A DNA stretch of 25,861 nucleotides from Bacillota bacterium (GCA_021798855.1 JAJZBP010000002.1:1-25861); one strand, 5' to 3'. Numbered from the stretch's first letter, positions 1 through 6,555 are shown. Notes: a model not told the origin generated them from the sequence alone. Made by a program: numbers and translations.

Positions 1-59
1 AAAAAAAAAAAATATAAAAAATATAATAAATTTAAAGAAGGCGATGAGAGGAGGTGAAA

Positions 60-191
60 ATGATGCCGAAGGCAAGCCGGAAAGTCACTCTGGGGGGAGG
101 GCTGGGCATTTGGGGGACGGGCTTTGCGTTGGGGGCGGCGATCATCCTGGGGGTGATCAGGCTGATCATGGGGCCGGGGGGGTTCGTATAG
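60..191 (+). CDS. small glycine-rich single-helix membrane peptide (copy 1)
   Basis: A 43-residue peptide starting ATG-ATG, 5 nt behind a strong GAGGAGGTG ribosome binding site (50-54 onward). After a short basic N-terminus (PKASRK) comes a glycine-rich stretch, LGGGLGIWGT at residues 11-20, which runs into a hydrophobic helix ending near residue 37. No family was recognised. It closely resembles the next small ORF (405-521): both carry (K)-x-x-LGGGLG-[IV]-WGT, then an Ala/Gly-rich helix, so the two are tandem paralogues. A rho-independent terminator follows at 214-243, making it a separate short transcript. The A/T-rich leader (1-40) probably holds its promoter but is cut by the window edge. 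A small sporulation membrane peptide or a type I toxin-like peptide are both possible. The reading frame is convincing; the function is unknown. Confidence 0.7.
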   Translation: MMPKASRKVTLGGGLGIWGTGFALGAAIILGVIRLIMGPGGFV

Positions 192-213
192 AAAAATGAA
201 TGGGGTGGACGGC

Positions 214-243
214 AAAGGCGGGGATAACCTCCCTCGCCTTTTT
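214..243 (+). terminator. rho-independent terminator after small peptide 1
   Basis: AAGGCGGGG pairs with CTCCCTCGCCTT around a short ATAAC loop, with one bulge, and runs straight into TTTTT. It ends the first peptide's transcript and separates it from the A/T-rich spacer. Confidence 0.75.
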
Positions 244-326
244 ATATGTTATAAAGTAAATAAACAATAAATCGTTTAAAATTAACATTAAATTAAAATA
301 GATACAAAGAAATTTTCAATAACCCC

Positions 327-355
327 TTGTTAATTCGAATAAAAAAGACTACAAT
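327..355 (+). promoter_or_regulatory. sigma-A-type promoter for small peptide 2
   Basis: TTGTTA (327-332) and TACAAT (350-355) are separated by exactly 17 bases, inside an A/T-rich spacer (241-390) that stands out from the GC-rich surroundings. Transcription would begin near 362, about 43 bases before the GTG at 405. Seen directly as a consensus match; activity is inferred. Confidence 0.6.
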
Positions 356-404
356 TGTTTCAAGTGAGCAATGATAAAAGATTAACGCAAAGGGGGTGGA
401 AAAG

Positions 405-521
405 GTGGAGAAATACACGCCTCCTAAGATGAGCTTGGGCGGTGGTTTGGGGGTTTGGGGCACCTTGGCGGCCTTGGGAGTGGCGGTTATCCTTGGACTA
501 TTGAAGGTTGTGGGACTGTAA
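405..521 (+). CDS. small glycine-rich single-helix membrane peptide (copy 2)
   Basis: A 38-residue peptide. GTG at 405 is preferred because AAAGGGGGTGG (389-399) lies about 6 nt upstream; an in-frame GTG at 396 would overlap that ribosome binding site. Residues 11-20 read LGGGLGVWGT, nearly identical to peptide 1, followed by a helix rich in Ala, Gly, Leu and Val that ends KVVGL. The glycine spacing resembles glycine-zipper or GxxxG helix-packing motifs, which suggests self-association in the membrane (inference). It has its own promoter (327-355) and a near-perfect terminator (542-569), so the pair looks like a duplication of a self-contained unit. It lies directly upstream of spoIIID. Family not recognised. 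Confidence 0.7.
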   Translation: MEKYTPPKMSLGGGLGVWGTLAALGVAVILGLLKVVGL

Positions 522-541
522 CGCCATTTTTGGGATGCCGA

Positions 542-569
542 CTCGCGGGCCGTTTGCCCGCGAGTTTTT
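542..569 (+). terminator. rho-independent terminator after small peptide 2
   Basis: A perfect 9-bp stem, CTCGCGGGC/GCCCGCGAG, with a CGTTT loop, followed by TTTTT. It insulates spoIIID from upstream transcription. Confidence 0.9.
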
Positions 570-691
570 GCTTTCTCTCGGCCCCGGGAGAAGAAAAAGA
601 TAGCGGGTGTGTTCGCGGGACGAATCCAAGGAAGGAGTTCAAAGGTTCCAAACGAACGACGCAGCGTCGTCACCAAACAAATGGCCTCGCG

Positions 692-720
692 GGATACCTC
701 TCTTATTTGCCTCATATAGA
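692..720 (+). promoter_or_regulatory. sigma-E-like promoter of spoIIID
   Basis: GGATACC (692-698, carrying the ATA core of the sigma-E -35) and CATATAGA (713-720, compare CATACAnT) are 14 bases apart. The start site would fall near 727, just ahead of the ribosome binding site AGAGGGG (738-744) and the TTG at 753. In Bacillus spoIIID is transcribed by sigma-E in the mother cell, so the match is biologically expected. The -35 is only partial. Confidence 0.45.
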
Positions 721-752
721 TGAGCAACCCGAAGAAGAGAGGGGTACCGCAT

Positions 753-1007
753 TTGAAGGAATACATTTGGAAGCGCGTTTTGGATGTGGGCCGGCACATT
801 GTGGACACCAAGGGGACGGTGAGGGACACGGCGCGGGGATTTGGGGTCAGTAAGAGCACGGTACATAAGGACGTGACGGAGCGACTGCCGAAGATCAATC
901 CGCAACTGGCGGGCGAGGTTCAAAACGTGCTCCAATATAATAAAGCCGAAAGGCATATCAGGGGGGGGGAAGCGACCAGGAAAAAATTCGAGGAAAGGAG
1001 TAGTTGA
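753..1007 (+). CDS. spoIIID: SpoIIID, mother-cell sporulation transcription regulator
   Basis: An 84-residue DNA-binding protein that in Bacillus controls the sigma-E/sigma-K mother-cell programme. The sequence is strongly conserved: KEYIWKRVLDV at the start, a helix-turn-helix around GFGVSKSTVHKDVTERLP, then the basic tail KAERHIRGGEATRKKF. The start is TTG at 753, giving the family's usual MK(D/E)YI beginning. It has AGAGGGG 8 nt upstream, whereas an in-frame ATG at 720 has no ribosome binding site and lies before the likely transcription start. The gene precedes mbl and flhO/flhP, as in Bacillus. The stop overlaps the start of a mini-ORF (TGATG at 1005-1009). Identification is firm. Confidence 0.95.
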   Translation: MKEYIWKRVLDVGRHIVDTKGTVRDTARGFGVSKSTVHKDVTERLPKINPQLAGEVQNVLQYNKAERHIRGGEATRKKFEERSS

Positions 1008-1060
1008 TGCAGGAAAATGCGGATCTAAGGAGAATTGCCAAAGAAGAGGGCAGTTTTTAG
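1007..1060 (+). CDS. 17-residue mini-ORF between spoIIID and mbl
   Basis: ATG at 1007 overlaps the spoIIID stop (TGATG) and sits exactly 6 nt after AAAGGAG (994-1000), a better ribosome binding site than that of mbl. It encodes MQENADLRRIAKEEGSF and stops at 1060, 23 bases before mbl. It could be a leader peptide that keeps ribosomes moving between the two genes, or the decayed remnant of a longer gene. No similarity was recognised. That it is translated is an inference from the signals alone. Confidence 0.4.
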   Translation: MQENADLRRIAKEEGSF

Positions 1061-1083
1061 CGATCTGGGAGTGAAGCGAATTC

Positions 1084-2088
1084 ATGGAATTGGGAATTGA
1101 CCTGGGGACGGCCAACGTCTTGGTGCTTGTGCGTGGACGAGGGGTGGTTTTACAGGAGCCTTCCGTGGTGGCAATGGAAAGCGAAAGTCGCAAGGTCGTG
1201 GCCATCGGCAGTGATGCCCGGCGGATGCTGGGAAGGACTCCGGGCAGTATTGTGGCCGTCAGACCCCTGCGGGACGGGGTGATTGCCGATTACGAGGTCA
1301 CCGAGGTAATGTTACGCTATTTTATTCACCAGGTGGCGGGGGAACGCATGCTCTTCCGCCCGCGGGTGATGATCTGCATTCCGGCCGGGATCACGCCGGT
1401 GGAGCGACGGGCGGTGCGTGACGCCGGATTGCAGGCTGGAGCCGGACGGGTGAGCCTGGTTGAGGAGCCGATGGCGGCGGCATTGGGTGCCGGATTGGAC
1501 ATAACCAAACCAGCCGGGAGCATGGTGGTTGACATCGGTGGCGGAACGACGGACGTGGCCGTCCTGGCCTTGGGCGGAGTGGTGGTTTCGGAATCCCTCC
1601 GGATCGGCGGCGACAGGCTGGACGAGGCGCTCATTCGGTGGTTGAAAAAGGAAGAGAACCTGTTGATTGGCGAACGGACGGCGGAAACGTTGAAAATCGA
1701 GGCCGGAAGCGCTTTCCCGGGGGCAAGACAGAGCGTCAGCGACATTCGGGGACGGGATATGGTTTCCGGACTACCAAGGACCGTGCACGTAGATTCGGAA
1801 AGGATCAGGCTCGCGCTGCAGGAACCGTTGGAAGCAATTGTGGAGGCGGTAAAAAGGGTACTGGAACGGACGCCGCCGGAATTGGCGGCCGACATCTATG
1901 ACCGGGGAGTGGTCCTCACCGGGGGAGGGGCACTGCTGGGGGGTCTGGACCGGTTGCTGGCTGAAGAAACGGGGGTATTCACTCAGGTGGCGGAAGATCC
2001 CTTGACCTGCGTGGTCAGAGGTACGGCTAAAGCCATGGAATACGAAACGGGCGACGACCATTTGGTGGTTTTGCGCAAAGTGATGTAA
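1084..2088 (+). CDS. mbl: Mbl/MreB-type bacterial actin, cell shape
   Basis: A 334-residue MreB-family actin homologue that forms membrane-associated filaments guiding cell-wall synthesis. The phosphate-1 motif DLGTAN is at residues 6-11, EEPMAAA at 127-133, phosphate-2 DIGGGTTD at 150-157, and the adenosine motif GGGALL at 280-285. Length matches the family (about 330-345). The name mbl rather than mreB rests on position: next to spoIIID and before flhO/flhP, as in Bacillus, and without mreC/mreD. ATG at 1084 follows GGGAGTG by 10 nt. The protein begins directly with MELGIDLGTAN, a few residues shorter at the N-terminus than many homologues. Other paralogues cannot be excluded without alignment. 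Confidence 0.93.
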   Translation: MELGIDLGTANVLVLVRGRGVVLQEPSVVAMESESRKVVAIGSDARRMLGRTPGSIVAVRPLRDGVIADYEVTEVMLRYFIHQVAGERMLFRPRVMICIPAGITPVERRAVRDAGLQAGAGRVSLVEEPMAAALGAGLDITKPAGSMVVDIGGGTTDVAVLALGGVVVSESLRIGGDRLDEALIRWLKKEENLLIGERTAETLKIEAGSAFPGARQSVSDIRGRDMVSGLPRTVHVDSERIRLALQEPLEAIVEAVKRVLERTPPELAADIYDRGVVLTGGGALLGGLDRLLAEETGVFTQVAEDPLTCVVRGTAKAMEYETGDDHLVVLRKVM

Positions 2089-2142
2089 ACCAGCCGGGAT
2101 GTTTTTGAAGCAACTTTTGGATGGGTAGCGCATGGGAGGTGG

Positions 2143-2922
2143 ATGGACAAGTTGATGTTGGGAGTGTATACGGCGGCATCGGGGATGATCGCCCAAAGCA
2201 AGAAGGAGGATCTGTTGGCCAACAACTTGGCGAATTTGAATACACCCGGGTTTAAGGCCGGTGGGGCGACCCAACAGGCTTTCTCCAGTATCCTCATGGA
2301 GCGGTTGGGGAGAAACCCGACGCCAATCGGGGCGGTGGGCACGGGTGCCATTCTTGGCCAAACCCACGTTGATTTCTCTCAGGGGGCGCTGCAACACACG
2401 GGGCAACCACTCGACTTTGCCCTGGAGGGAACCGGTTTTTTCGCGGTGCAGGCGCCGGGCGGAACGGAGTACACGCGGGCGGGAGATTTCACCCTGAACG
2501 GCAACGGTGGGCTGGTGACCCAGGCCGGCTATCCGGTTTTAAGCGTCGGGGGGACTCCGTTGGTGTTGGGTTCCGGCACCGTGACCGTGGCCGGAGATGG
2601 GACGATTTCGGTCAATGGGAGCGTGGTTGGGCAGCTTCAGGTGGACAACTTCGCCAATGTCGGGGCCTTGGTTATGGGAGCGGACGGTTATTTCAAGGCA
2701 GGCACCAATGCGGGCAGTCCGGCTTCGGCCACGGCTTCGGCCACGGCTTCGGTCACCGGGACCAAGGTGCTGCAGGGGAATTTGGAAGTCTCAAACACCA
2801 ATCAACTCAAGGAAACGGTGGACATGCTCACGGTGTTTCGCGCTTACGAGGCCGACCAGAAGGCCATTCTGTCACAGGCTCAGACGTTGGCTTGGGCGGC
2901 AGGGCAAGTGGGCAAGGTCTAG
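2143..2922 (+). CDS. flhO: FlhO, flagellar basal-body rod protein (FlgF/FlgG family)
   Basis: A 259-residue rod protein of the flagellar axial family, exported by the flagellar type III system. The N-terminal signature YTAASGMIAQ with NNLANLNTPGFK from residue 27 and a C-terminal coiled-coil segment (SNTNQLKETVDMLTVFRAYE) are typical. The central part is a Gly/Ser/Thr-rich beta region. Start choice is uncertain. ATG 2143 lies only 2-3 nt after GGGAGGT, so TTG 2152 or ATG 2155 (giving MLGVYTAASG, closer to homologues) may be real. Residues 193-204 come from a 12-bp tandem repeat. It is followed by its paralogue flhP, as in Bacillus. The name is given by synteny; FlgF is the alternative label. 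Confidence 0.9.
   Translation: MDKLMLGVYTAASGMIAQSKKEDLLANNLANLNTPGFKAGGATQQAFSSILMERLGRNPTPIGAVGTGAILGQTHVDFSQGALQHTGQPLDFALEGTGFFAVQAPGGTEYTRAGDFTLNGNGGLVTQAGYPVLSVGGTPLVLGSGTVTVAGDGTISVNGSVVGQLQVDNFANVGALVMGADGYFKAGTNAGSPASATASATASVTGTKVLQGNLEVSNTNQLKETVDMLTVFRAYEADQKAILSQAQTLAWAAGQVGKV
2721..2756 (+). repeat. 12-bp tandem repeat, three copies, inside flhO
   Basis: GGCTTCGGCCAC at 2721-2732 and 2733-2744, and a one-base variant at 2745-2756. The repeat is in frame and encodes an Ala/Ser/Thr linker (ASATASATAS) before the C-terminal rod segment. Slippage would change linker length without breaking the gene. Confidence 0.9.
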
Positions 2923-2973
2923 AGTCGCCCCAACATCGATTTGCTCGTCGACCTTGAAGGAGGAGGGGAAGAC

Positions 2974-3744
2974 TTGTTACGATCGGCGGCGACCGCCATG
3001 GCCGGGATGGAAGCGATTCAGGGGGGGTTGGACGTTGTCGCCAACAACCTGGCCAACCTGAATACGGTGGGATTCAAGAGCTCCAGGGCCGATTTCAACA
3101 GCCTATTGTACGAAAAGCTGAACGGCGGGCAGAAGGTCGGTACGGGAGCCGGTTTCACCACCCAAACCTCCTTCCAGGAGGGGAACCTCGTGGCGGGAAA
3201 TCAGCCCCTGGATCTGGCGATCGTGGGCAGTGGATTCTTCCAGGTGCAATTGCCGGATGGTTCGACCGCCTATACCCGCAACGGGGCCTTCCGGTTGGAC
3301 GGGATGGGCCGGGTGGTGGACGCCTCCGGCAATCTGCTTTTGGGTAGCGGCGGGGTCATCACCCTGCCGGCTGGGGCGACCGGGATCCAGGTGGATGCCG
3401 GTGGGAACATTACGGCGATGGTCAACGGGAGTTCCCAGGCGATCGGGCAGATCGCTTTGGCCACGTTTCCCAATCCGCAGGGGCTGCAGGACTTGGGAGG
3501 AGGGCTTTACGCCCCAAGCGTAAATTCGGGCTCGGCTGCGACTGTGGCAATGGGTTCAAGCTCCGGTTCGAGCACGGGCGCTCCCACGGCGACCATCCAA
3601 CAGGGGGTGTTGGAGAGTTCGAACGTTTCGTTGACCGATTCGATGTTGCGCATGATCCTATTGCGGACGGGCTATCAGTTGGGAGCCCGGGTGTTGCAGA
3701 CCGCCGATCAGATGTACGCCATGGCCGACCAGTTGGGAGGCTGA
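2974..3744 (+). CDS. flhP: FlhP, flagellar basal-body rod protein (FlgG family)
   Basis: A 256-residue distal-rod-type protein. It begins MLRSAATAMAGMEAIQ, with NNLANLNTVGFK from residue 24; the middle carries the GNLVAGNQPLDLAIVGSGFF pattern of FlgG/FlgF proteins, and the C-terminus (VLESSNVSLTDSMLRMILL) is the conserved assembly helix. TTG at 2974 is chosen over an in-frame TTG at 2941 because AAGGAGGAGGGG (2957-2968) precedes it by 5-10 nt and it yields the conserved MLRS start. The gene is paralogous to flhO immediately upstream. The rod pair stands apart from the main flagellar cluster, as in Bacillus. Confidence 0.92.
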   Translation: MLRSAATAMAGMEAIQGGLDVVANNLANLNTVGFKSSRADFNSLLYEKLNGGQKVGTGAGFTTQTSFQEGNLVAGNQPLDLAIVGSGFFQVQLPDGSTAYTRNGAFRLDGMGRVVDASGNLLLGSGGVITLPAGATGIQVDAGGNITAMVNGSSQAIGQIALATFPNPQGLQDLGGGLYAPSVNSGSAATVAMGSSSGSSTGAPTATIQQGVLESSNVSLTDSMLRMILLRTGYQLGARVLQTADQMYAMADQLGG

Positions 3745-3746
3745 AC

Positions 3747-4220
3747 TTGGAGCTTTCGGAAATCATGGAACTACTCCCCCATCGTTATCCCTTCCTTTTG
3801 GTGGACCGCATCCTGGAGTTGGAATCAGGGAAACGAGCGGTGGGACTAAAGAACGTAACCTGCAACGAACCGTTTTTTCAGGGTCACTTTCCGGGTTGGC
3901 CGGTGATGCCGGGGGTGTTATTGTTGGAGGCGATGGCTCAGGTTGGGGCCGTGGCCCTGCTGGCGCTTCCGAATAACCAGGGGAAGCTTGGTTTGTTAGG
4001 CGGTGTCAACAAAGCCCGTTTCCGGCGGCGGGTGATTCCTGGGGACGTCCTGCGGATTGAAACGGCCATTATAAAAAGCAGGAGTGGAGTCGGTCATGGC
4101 GAGGCCAGGATTACGGTGGATGGGGAAAGGGTTGCGGAAGCGGAATTGCTTTTTGCCCTGGTTCCAGCCAAGGGGGCCGGCGGCGAACGGGAAGATCGTA
4201 AACAGGAAAGTTTAAAATAA
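3747..4220 (+). CDS. fabZ: FabZ, 3-hydroxyacyl-[ACP] dehydratase
   Basis: A 157-residue hot-dog-fold dehydratase of type II fatty acid synthesis, removing water from 3-hydroxyacyl-ACP in the cytoplasm. The active-site signature GHFPGWPVMPGVLLLEAMAQ gives catalytic His47 and Glu61; the N-terminal LPHRYPFLLVDRI and the FRRRVIPGD segment are also standard. The start is TTG at 3747, 2 bases after the flhP stop, with GGGAGG 6 nt upstream, so it is probably co-transcribed with flhP. The C-terminal tail (AKGAGGEREDRKQ) is charged and slightly longer than usual. fabZ (ywpB) also follows flhP in Bacillus, which supports the call. Confidence 0.96.
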   Translation: MELSEIMELLPHRYPFLLVDRILELESGKRAVGLKNVTCNEPFFQGHFPGWPVMPGVLLLEAMAQVGAVALLALPNNQGKLGLLGGVNKARFRRRVIPGDVLRIETAIIKSRSGVGHGEARITVDGERVAEAELLFALVPAKGAGGEREDRKQESLK

Positions 4221-4238
4221 GTTTTGGGAGGCAAGCAG

Positions 4239-5411
4239 TTGGGACGGGTTTTGTTCACTTCCGAATCGGTGACCGAGGGACACCCGGACAAGTTGGCTGA
4301 TCAGATTTCAGACGCTGTTTTGGATGCGATTATCGCTCAAGACCCGAACGGGAGGGTGGCGTGCGAAACGGTGACGACCACCGGCATGATCCTTTTGGCC
4401 GGGGAGGTCAGCACTTCTTGTTATGTTGACATGGCCAAGATCGCCCGTAGCGTGGTCCGGGAAGTGGGTTATACCGATGCCGCCTCCGGGTTCGATGCCG
4501 ATACCTGCGCCGTGCTTACCGCCATCGATGAGCAGTCGCCGGACATCGCCCGGGGGGTCAACCGGGCGCTGGAAGATGAGCGGGAGCTGGGTGCTGGAGA
4601 CCAGGGTTTGGTTTTCGGCTTTGCCTGTGACGAGACCCCGGAATTGATGCCGCTGCCGATTGCCCTGGCCCACGGTTTGGCCCGTCGCTTGGCGCTGGTT
4701 CGGCGGCAGGGCGAGCTTCCTTACCTTTGGCCCGACGGGAAAAGCCAGGTTTCCATCGAATATCGCGACGGTGTGCCCGGCAGGGTGGACACGGTGGTGC
4801 TTTCATCGCAGCATCAGCCGGAGGTGAGCCAGTCTGAATTGCGGGACGCTCTCTTGGAAAAGGTGATTCGTCCCTCGTTACCGCCGGAGTTGTGGGATGG
4901 CCAAACCAGAGTCTTGGTGAATCCAACGGGGCGTTTCGTCATCGGCGGACCCCACGGGGATGCCGGCCTCACCGGACGGAAAATCATCGTTGATACCTAC
5001 GGAGGATACGCTCGCCATGGGGGAGGGTGTTTTTCCGGCAAGGATCCCACCAAGGTGGACCGTTCGGGTGCCTACGCGGCTCGCCATGTTGCCAAAACAA
5101 TTGTGGCAGCGGGGCTGGCCAGGAGGGCCGAACTCCAAGTGGCTTACGCCATCGGAGTGGCCCGGCCTGTTTCGGTTTTGGTCAACACCTTCGGCACCGG
5201 GGTCATCCCCGATGAAGCGATGGAGGGCTTGGTCGGCGAGCATTTCGACCTACGGCCCCGGGCCATCATCCAAAATTTGGATTTAAGGCGCCCGATTTAC
5301 CGGCAAACGGCGGCTTACGGTCACTTTGGGAGGGATGATCTGGATCTGCCCTGGGAACGGACCGATCTGGCGGAAACTTTGCGGGAAAGCGCCGGGCGAT
5401 TCGGCGGCTGA
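4239..5411 (+). CDS. metK: MetK, S-adenosylmethionine synthetase
   Basis: A 390-residue enzyme that makes SAM from ATP and methionine. The N-terminal substrate motif EGHPDK is at residues 13-18, the GAGDQG signature at 118-123, and the glycine-rich P-loop-like GGGCFSGKDPTKVDRS from 261. The third position of that loop is Cys264, where many homologues have Ala. TTG at 4239 is selected because GGGAGG (4226-4231) stands 7 nt upstream and the product begins close to the conserved FTSESVTEGHPDK; a TTG at 4224 would lie over the ribosome binding site. Only 18 bases separate it from fabZ, so it likely shares that transcript. No SAM riboswitch is visible upstream. Confidence 0.97.
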   Translation: MGRVLFTSESVTEGHPDKLADQISDAVLDAIIAQDPNGRVACETVTTTGMILLAGEVSTSCYVDMAKIARSVVREVGYTDAASGFDADTCAVLTAIDEQSPDIARGVNRALEDERELGAGDQGLVFGFACDETPELMPLPIALAHGLARRLALVRRQGELPYLWPDGKSQVSIEYRDGVPGRVDTVVLSSQHQPEVSQSELRDALLEKVIRPSLPPELWDGQTRVLVNPTGRFVIGGPHGDAGLTGRKIIVDTYGGYARHGGGCFSGKDPTKVDRSGAYAARHVAKTIVAAGLARRAELQVAYAIGVARPVSVLVNTFGTGVIPDEAMEGLVGEHFDLRPRAIIQNLDLRRPIYRQTAAYGHFGRDDLDLPWERTDLAETLRESAGRFGG

Positions 5412-5546
5412 TTCAGCCGGCGGAGGATCCGGGGAAGGTTCGTGCCGGCGTAAGGGGCCTCCGCCCATTCTCGGACGTTTCCGACCGTGCGCGGCTCAAA
5501 CGCTGGGATTCCAAAACACGAGAGCCGAAATGATAATCGTTTACAA

Positions 5547-5579
5547 CCTTCCTTCATAATTATTAATGGAGGGAGGGGG
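5547..5579 (+). promoter_or_regulatory. hairpin that masks the ribosome binding site of the next gene
   Basis: In RNA, 5547-5557 (CCUUCCUUCAU) can pair along all 11 positions with 5566-5576 (AUGGAGGGAGG), including two G-U pairs, around an 8-base A/U loop (5558-5565). The 3' arm is the ribosome binding site (GGAGGGAGGGGG, 5568-5579) of the gene starting at 5586. Pairing is seen directly; a switch or thermosensor role is inference. Confidence 0.5.
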
Positions 5580-5585
5580 TTGCGG

Positions 5586-6017
5586 ATGGTCTGGTGGGGA
5601 GATGTGGTGCTGATCCTCGCCTTGGGGGCAATCGGGTTGAAGTTTTGGACAGGGACGGCCACGGAAGAGCATAGGGACGAGATGGCGGACCTCCTTGTGC
5701 TGGTAAAGGACCGGGAAGAAGGGATCGAGGGCACGGTTCGAGAATTGTGCGGGTGGAAATGGGGCGACGTTGTGGTGGTGGACGACGGCTCACGCGACGG
5801 AACGCCGGCGATCGCGGAGCGTTTGTCCAGGGAGCTTCCTTTTTGTTTTGTGGCCGCTTGCGGCCGGGGTGGAGCGGTTGAGGAGGGGCTGGCCAAGTGT
5901 TCCAAACCGTTGGTGCTGTTGGCCAAGGTGGGCCGGCGGGAGAAGGAGGTTTGCGCCGCCGTAAGGCGTTTCGGCGATTTGGGGCGTGGACGGACGGCGT
6001 CTTCCGGCGATCAATAG
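5586..6017 (+). CDS. short membrane-anchored GT2-like protein, probably truncated
   Basis: A 143-residue protein. Residues 3-20 form a hydrophobic N-terminal segment (VVLILALGAIGLKF). Residues 35-90 resemble the nucleotide-binding start of a family 2 glycosyltransferase: LLVLVKDREEGIEGTVREL, then VVVVDDGSRDGT with Asp66-Asp67. The later parts of the fold, including the DxD metal site and the acceptor half, are absent, so normal catalysis is doubtful. ATG at 5586 (or TTG at 5580) follows an extended GGAGGGAGGGGG site that is buried in a hairpin. It lies between metK and the flagellar genes. It may be a regulatory or structural remnant. The GT2 resemblance is moderate. Confidence 0.65.
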   Translation: MVWWGDVVLILALGAIGLKFWTGTATEEHRDEMADLLVLVKDREEGIEGTVRELCGWKWGDVVVVDDGSRDGTPAIAERLSRELPFCFVAACGRGGAVEEGLAKCSKPLVLLAKVGRREKEVCAAVRRFGDLGRGRTASSGDQ

Positions 6018-6054
6018 TCCTGGGGTGAATTGGGGAAGGGAGAGGGAACCGAGA

Positions 6055-6453
6055 ATGGTCGGAAACTGCCAAACTTGCGGGGAACTGGCCGTGCTGGTGC
6101 GGGGGATCTGCCCGCGGTGCCTCCGGGGGGAAGACGAACTTTTCGAGAAGATCAGGGAGATTTTACACCGGGAACCGGGCTTGGGCATCGACGGTTTGAG
6201 TGAGCTGACCGGGGCCAAGCCGGAGGTGATTTTGCGCCTGATCGAGGAAGGCCGACTCCTCCTGCAGGGGGAAACCAGGCTGTTTTGCGCCGGTTGCCAC
6301 AAGCCCATCGCCGGCGGGCGCTTTTGTCCAGCGTGTTTGCAAAGACTGGGGAAGGGGCTTGGGCTGGCCACCCCTGGGAAAAAGTCGGAGGGGATGTACA
6401 TCAGGATGAACGATGTTCCGGGAGGGCGCGGAGGCGGAGAACGCCGCAAATGA
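6055..6453 (+). CDS. yvyF: YvyF-type flagellar operon zinc-knuckle protein
   Basis: A 132-residue protein with four CxxC knuckles: Cys5/Cys8, Cys19/Cys22, Cys78/Cys81 and Cys91/Cys94. The two pairs flank a helical segment (FEKIREILHREPGLGIDGLSELTGAKPEVILRL) that looks like a small winged-helix or helix-turn-helix unit. This matches the YvyF/TIGR03826 proteins found just before flgM in Bacillus and Clostridia, and flgM is indeed next. ATG at 6055 follows the purine-rich AAGGGAGAGGGAA. The role is presumed regulation or assembly of the flagellum; its mechanism is not established. An earlier in-frame start at 5986 is unlikely because it overlaps the preceding gene and adds non-conserved residues. 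Confidence 0.85.
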   Translation: MVGNCQTCGELAVLVRGICPRCLRGEDELFEKIREILHREPGLGIDGLSELTGAKPEVILRLIEEGRLLLQGETRLFCAGCHKPIAGGRFCPACLQRLGKGLGLATPGKKSEGMYIRMNDVPGGRGGGERRK

Positions 6454-6528
6454 GTTTGTTTTAGGCGTTCCTGGCCGTGGGTAGATGATTTCGGGGTGCC
6501 AGGGCGTTATTGTGTTGTTTTTGCCCCT

Positions 6529-6555
6529 TAGCTCAATGGTCATGGGTGACGATAA
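6529..6555 (+). promoter_or_regulatory. sigma-D (sigma-28)-like promoter before flgM
   Basis: GACGATAA (6548-6555) matches the sigma-D -10 GCCGATAA at 7 of 8 positions, and TAGC (6529-6532; consensus TAAA) stands exactly 15 bases upstream. FlgM is classically driven by sigma-D in a feedback loop, so position and spacing both fit. The -35 is only half-matched. Confidence 0.45.

Noticed and set aside
5531..5545. Fur-box-like TGATAAT-C-GTTTACA upstream of the GT2-like gene
   Set aside because: The left half is perfect but the right half matches only 4 of 7, and there is no iron-related gene nearby.
6470..6520. Terminator between yvyF and flgM (CCTGGC/GCCAGG)
   Set aside because: Only a 6-bp stem with a long loop, and the T-rich stretch is too far from the stem.
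6522..6545. tRNA-like D-arm sequence (TTAGCTCAATGGTCA) before flgM
   Set aside because: No anticodon arm, T-arm (GTTCRA) or closing acceptor strand follows; chance resemblance or a tiny remnant at most.
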